This document shows positions 62,495-64,000 of a stretch of 64,000 nt of DNA, one piece after another (the first letter of the stretch is position 1; every line of letters starts with the position of its first letter). Both the position numbers and the translations under genes were made by a program. Below the pieces are notes generated by a model that saw nothing but the letters and a program-made list of their open reading frames with translations, was not told the DNA's origin and did not search any database. Source of the stretch: Aestuariivivens sediminicola (lineage in GTDB: Bacteria > Bacteroidota > Bacteroidia > Flavobacteriales > Flavobacteriaceae); assembly GCF_022662015.1 (NCBI RefSeq), contig NZ_JAKMCM010000004.1, positions 1-64,000 of the forward strand, in the 5' to 3' direction.

Positions 62495-62538
62495 ATGACA
62501 TAAGTCATACATTTTAAGATAAAAAAGCCCTTATTTAG
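62495..62538 (+). promoter_or_regulatory. Sensor kinase promoter with Crp/Fnr-type palindrome
   Basis: The perfect palindrome ATGACATAAGTCAT (62495-62508, centre 62501.5) lies 65 bases upstream of the kinase ATG. The sequence at the class II -7 position (62531-62538, TTATTTAG) matches the element weakly, with two mismatches. It shares the palindrome form of the others but is the least certain promoter. Confidence 0.45.
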
Positions 62539-62573
62539 TATATTTTAAGTACTATCCGAAATCATGTCCTTTT

Positions 62574-64000
62574 ATGTTTCAACAAGATCAGGAAATATTT
62601 AATATTCTGTTAGAAATGATCTCTGAAGGGGCTATCATTGTAGATAGTCATCAGCGAATAATGGAGGTCAACGCTGCCTTTGAAGGTATTTTTGGGTATA
62701 CAAAAAAAGAATTAATGGGCCGGGACCTCAATTTACTCATCCCTTCCAATTATCACAAAAATCATAAAACGTATTTCAAAAAATTTATTGAACGGGGTAA
62801 ACGCCGTAAAATGACCGAAGCCTCAGATATTTATGCACTAAAAAAAGATGGTACCATATTCCCTATAGAAATAGAGTTAAATCCGTTTCTAATTTATGAT
62901 AAAACCTATGTCATCGGATTGATAAAGGACATCTCTGAAAAAAAAGAGATTAAAAAAAATCTCATGTTAAGAACCCAGGCCTTGCAATCTTCCAACAATG
63001 GTATCGTGATTACTGATGCGTTGAAATACGACAATCCCGTAATTTATTTTAATTCCACCTTCCAAAAGCTTACCGGGTATACTCAGGAAGAAATTCTTCA
63101 TAAGAACTGTCGCTTTTTACAAGGCGAAGACACAGAGCAAAAAGGCCTTGATGCCCTTAGAAAAGCCATAAAGAATGGGGAAAGCTGCCAGGCCCGATTA
63201 CGGAATTATAAGAAGGACGGCAGCATGTTCTGGAATGATCTGTATGTGTTTCCCATTACAGATGGCGATGGTGTTGTTACCAATTTTATTGGTATTTTAA
63301 ATGATATCACCTTAAGCATAAAAGAAGAAGAGGAACGGGTGCATCTCGCTTCCATTTTCGATGAATCCTTAAATGAAATTTATGTTTTTGATGCCGAAAC
63401 CTTAAAATTCATCAATGTGAACTATGGTGCTCAGAAAAACATTGGGTACAGTTTGGACGAATTAAAAGAAATGACTCCAATAGATTTAATTGCAAATGGA
63501 GAGGAGCCCGAGTTTAAAAATTTCATTGATGTATTGTTAAAAGGGAATGTCGAGAAATTAGAATTTGAAAGTATGTATCGGCGTAAAGATGGATCGACCT
63601 ATCCGGTTGAAGTGCATTTACAATTATCGACCTTGAATGGAAAGGATGTATTTACGGCTATCATCCTCGACATTACCGAACGAAAGAACTATACGACAAA
63701 ACTCGAAAGGAAAGTTGAAAAAAGGACACATCAGCTCGAAATAGCATTGAACAAAGAAAAAGAACTCAACGAATTAAAAACCAAATTTTTATCACTGGTC
63801 TCTCATGAATTTAAAACGCCGTTAAGTGCCATTTTAACGTCCAGCGAGCTCCTGAGTAAATACCAGTTAACTGAACAACAGGAAAAAAGAGAGAAACACA
63901 TTAAAACGATAGATGATAAAGTTCACTTTTTGAATAACATCATAAACGACTTTCTCTCTGTTGAAAAACTCGAAACAGGTAAAGTAAATTATAGGTTCGA
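62574..64000 (+). CDS. PAS-LOV-PAS sensor histidine kinase, 5' part (runs off window)
   Basis: The open frame from ATG 62574 to the window edge gives 475 residues. Domain order is a PAS (about 5-125, EASDIYALKKDGTIFPIEIELNP), a LOV-type PAS (about 135-250), a third PAS (about 260-375) and a histidine-kinase dimerisation helix with phospho-acceptor His411 in SHEFKTPL. The LOV domain has the photoactive motif N-C179-R-F-L-Q-G, NYKKDG and FWN, which bind FMN in blue-light sensors. At the position of the strand-I glutamine (FIG[IV]Q) there is Leu242. The ATPase domain lies beyond the window. Blue-light sensing is inferred. Confidence 0.9.
   Translation, partial: MFQQDQEIFNILLEMISEGAIIVDSHQRIMEVNAAFEGIFGYTKKELMGRDLNLLIPSNYHKNHKTYFKKFIERGKRRKMTEASDIYALKKDGTIFPIEIELNPFLIYDKTYVIGLIKDISEKKEIKKNLMLRTQALQSSNNGIVITDALKYDNPVIYFNSTFQKLTGYTQEEILHKNCRFLQGEDTEQKGLDALRKAIKNGESCQARLRNYKKDGSMFWNDLYVFPITDGDGVVTNFIGILNDITLSIKEEEERVHLASIFDESLNEIYVFDAETLKFINVNYGAQKNIGYSLDELKEMTPIDLIANGEEPEFKNFIDVLLKGNVEKLEFESMYRRKDGSTYPVEVHLQLSTLNGKDVFTAIILDITERKNYTTKLERKVEKRTHQLEIALNKEKELNELKTKFLSLVSHEFKTPLSAILTSSELLSKYQLTEQQEKREKHIKTIDDKVHFLNNIINDFLSVEKLETGKVNYRF

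Noticed and set aside
1-64000. CRISPR array, intact insertion sequence, tRNA or rRNA genes
   Set aside because: No regularly spaced repeats, transposase ORFs, cloverleaf-type tRNA sequences or rRNA-like stretches were seen on reading both strands.

Overview
The window reads as a chromosomal segment of a marine-type member of the Flavobacteriaceae (phylum Bacteroidota). This rests on several things: moderately AT-rich DNA, promoters with the Bacteroidota -7 element TAnnTTTG instead of a sigma70 -10 box, and almost no Shine-Dalgarno sequences. It also rests on secreted proteins built for the type IX secretion system (T9SS), a fused aspartokinase-homoserine dehydrogenase, and a flavobacterial gene set (GH95 fucosidase, S1 sulfatase, UxuA, a LacI regulator, a PAS/LOV kinase). 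No rRNA, tRNA, CRISPR array, prophage or intact insertion sequence was seen.

Layout. 1-5250: the 5' part of a large secreted adhesin-like gene (minus strand), a TlpA-type thioredoxin lipoprotein, and the NAD(P)HX repair enzyme Nnr. 5370-10480: the threonine operon thrA-thrB-thrC. It is preceded by a 35-residue leader peptide holding six Thr codons, and by a terminator with a competing antiterminator, which together form a complete attenuator. 10580-16000: a GH95 fucosidase, a leucine-rich-repeat protein with a T9SS sorting tail, and an S1/P1 nuclease. 16030-30020: mostly housekeeping genes (lpdA, dodecin, smpB, S15 peptidase, pcm, 3-hydroxybutyryl-CoA dehydrogenase, yggS, a DnaQ/GIY-YIG nuclease, a voltage-gated K+ channel, miaA). 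30016-35010: topoisomerase IV operon parE-(membrane protein)-parC. 35340-40850: RNA and other methyltransferases, a ZIP transporter, an AI-2E family permease, and a structured RNA resembling Flavo-1. 40910-46780: a sulfatase and an esterase, then uxuA and a mannonate-type oxidoreductase divergent from a LacI regulator, with two GTGTGCGC-type operators between them.

46773-64000 is the most interesting part. It is a dense island of envelope and stress genes: CBS protein, UbiB-family kinase, coiled-coil proteins, MlaE/F/D lipid importer, PNPOx-like flavoprotein, metallophosphoesterase, CDP-alcohol transferase, MscS channel, CbpM, CbpA-type DnaJ, an ABC exporter coupled to a site-2 protease with CBS domains, and a WG-repeat protein. 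It ends in a truncated PAS-LOV-PAS histidine kinase. Six palindromes of the form ATGAY-N4-RTCAT lie in its intergenic regions. In six of seven promoter directions a near-consensus -7 element (TAnnTTTA or similar) ends exactly 36.5 bp from the palindrome centre. This is the geometry of a class II Crp/Fnr-type activator site. The island therefore looks like one co-regulated regulon, probably responding to oxygen, redox state or stress, with a candidate blue-light sensor at its edge. The regulator itself is not in the window.
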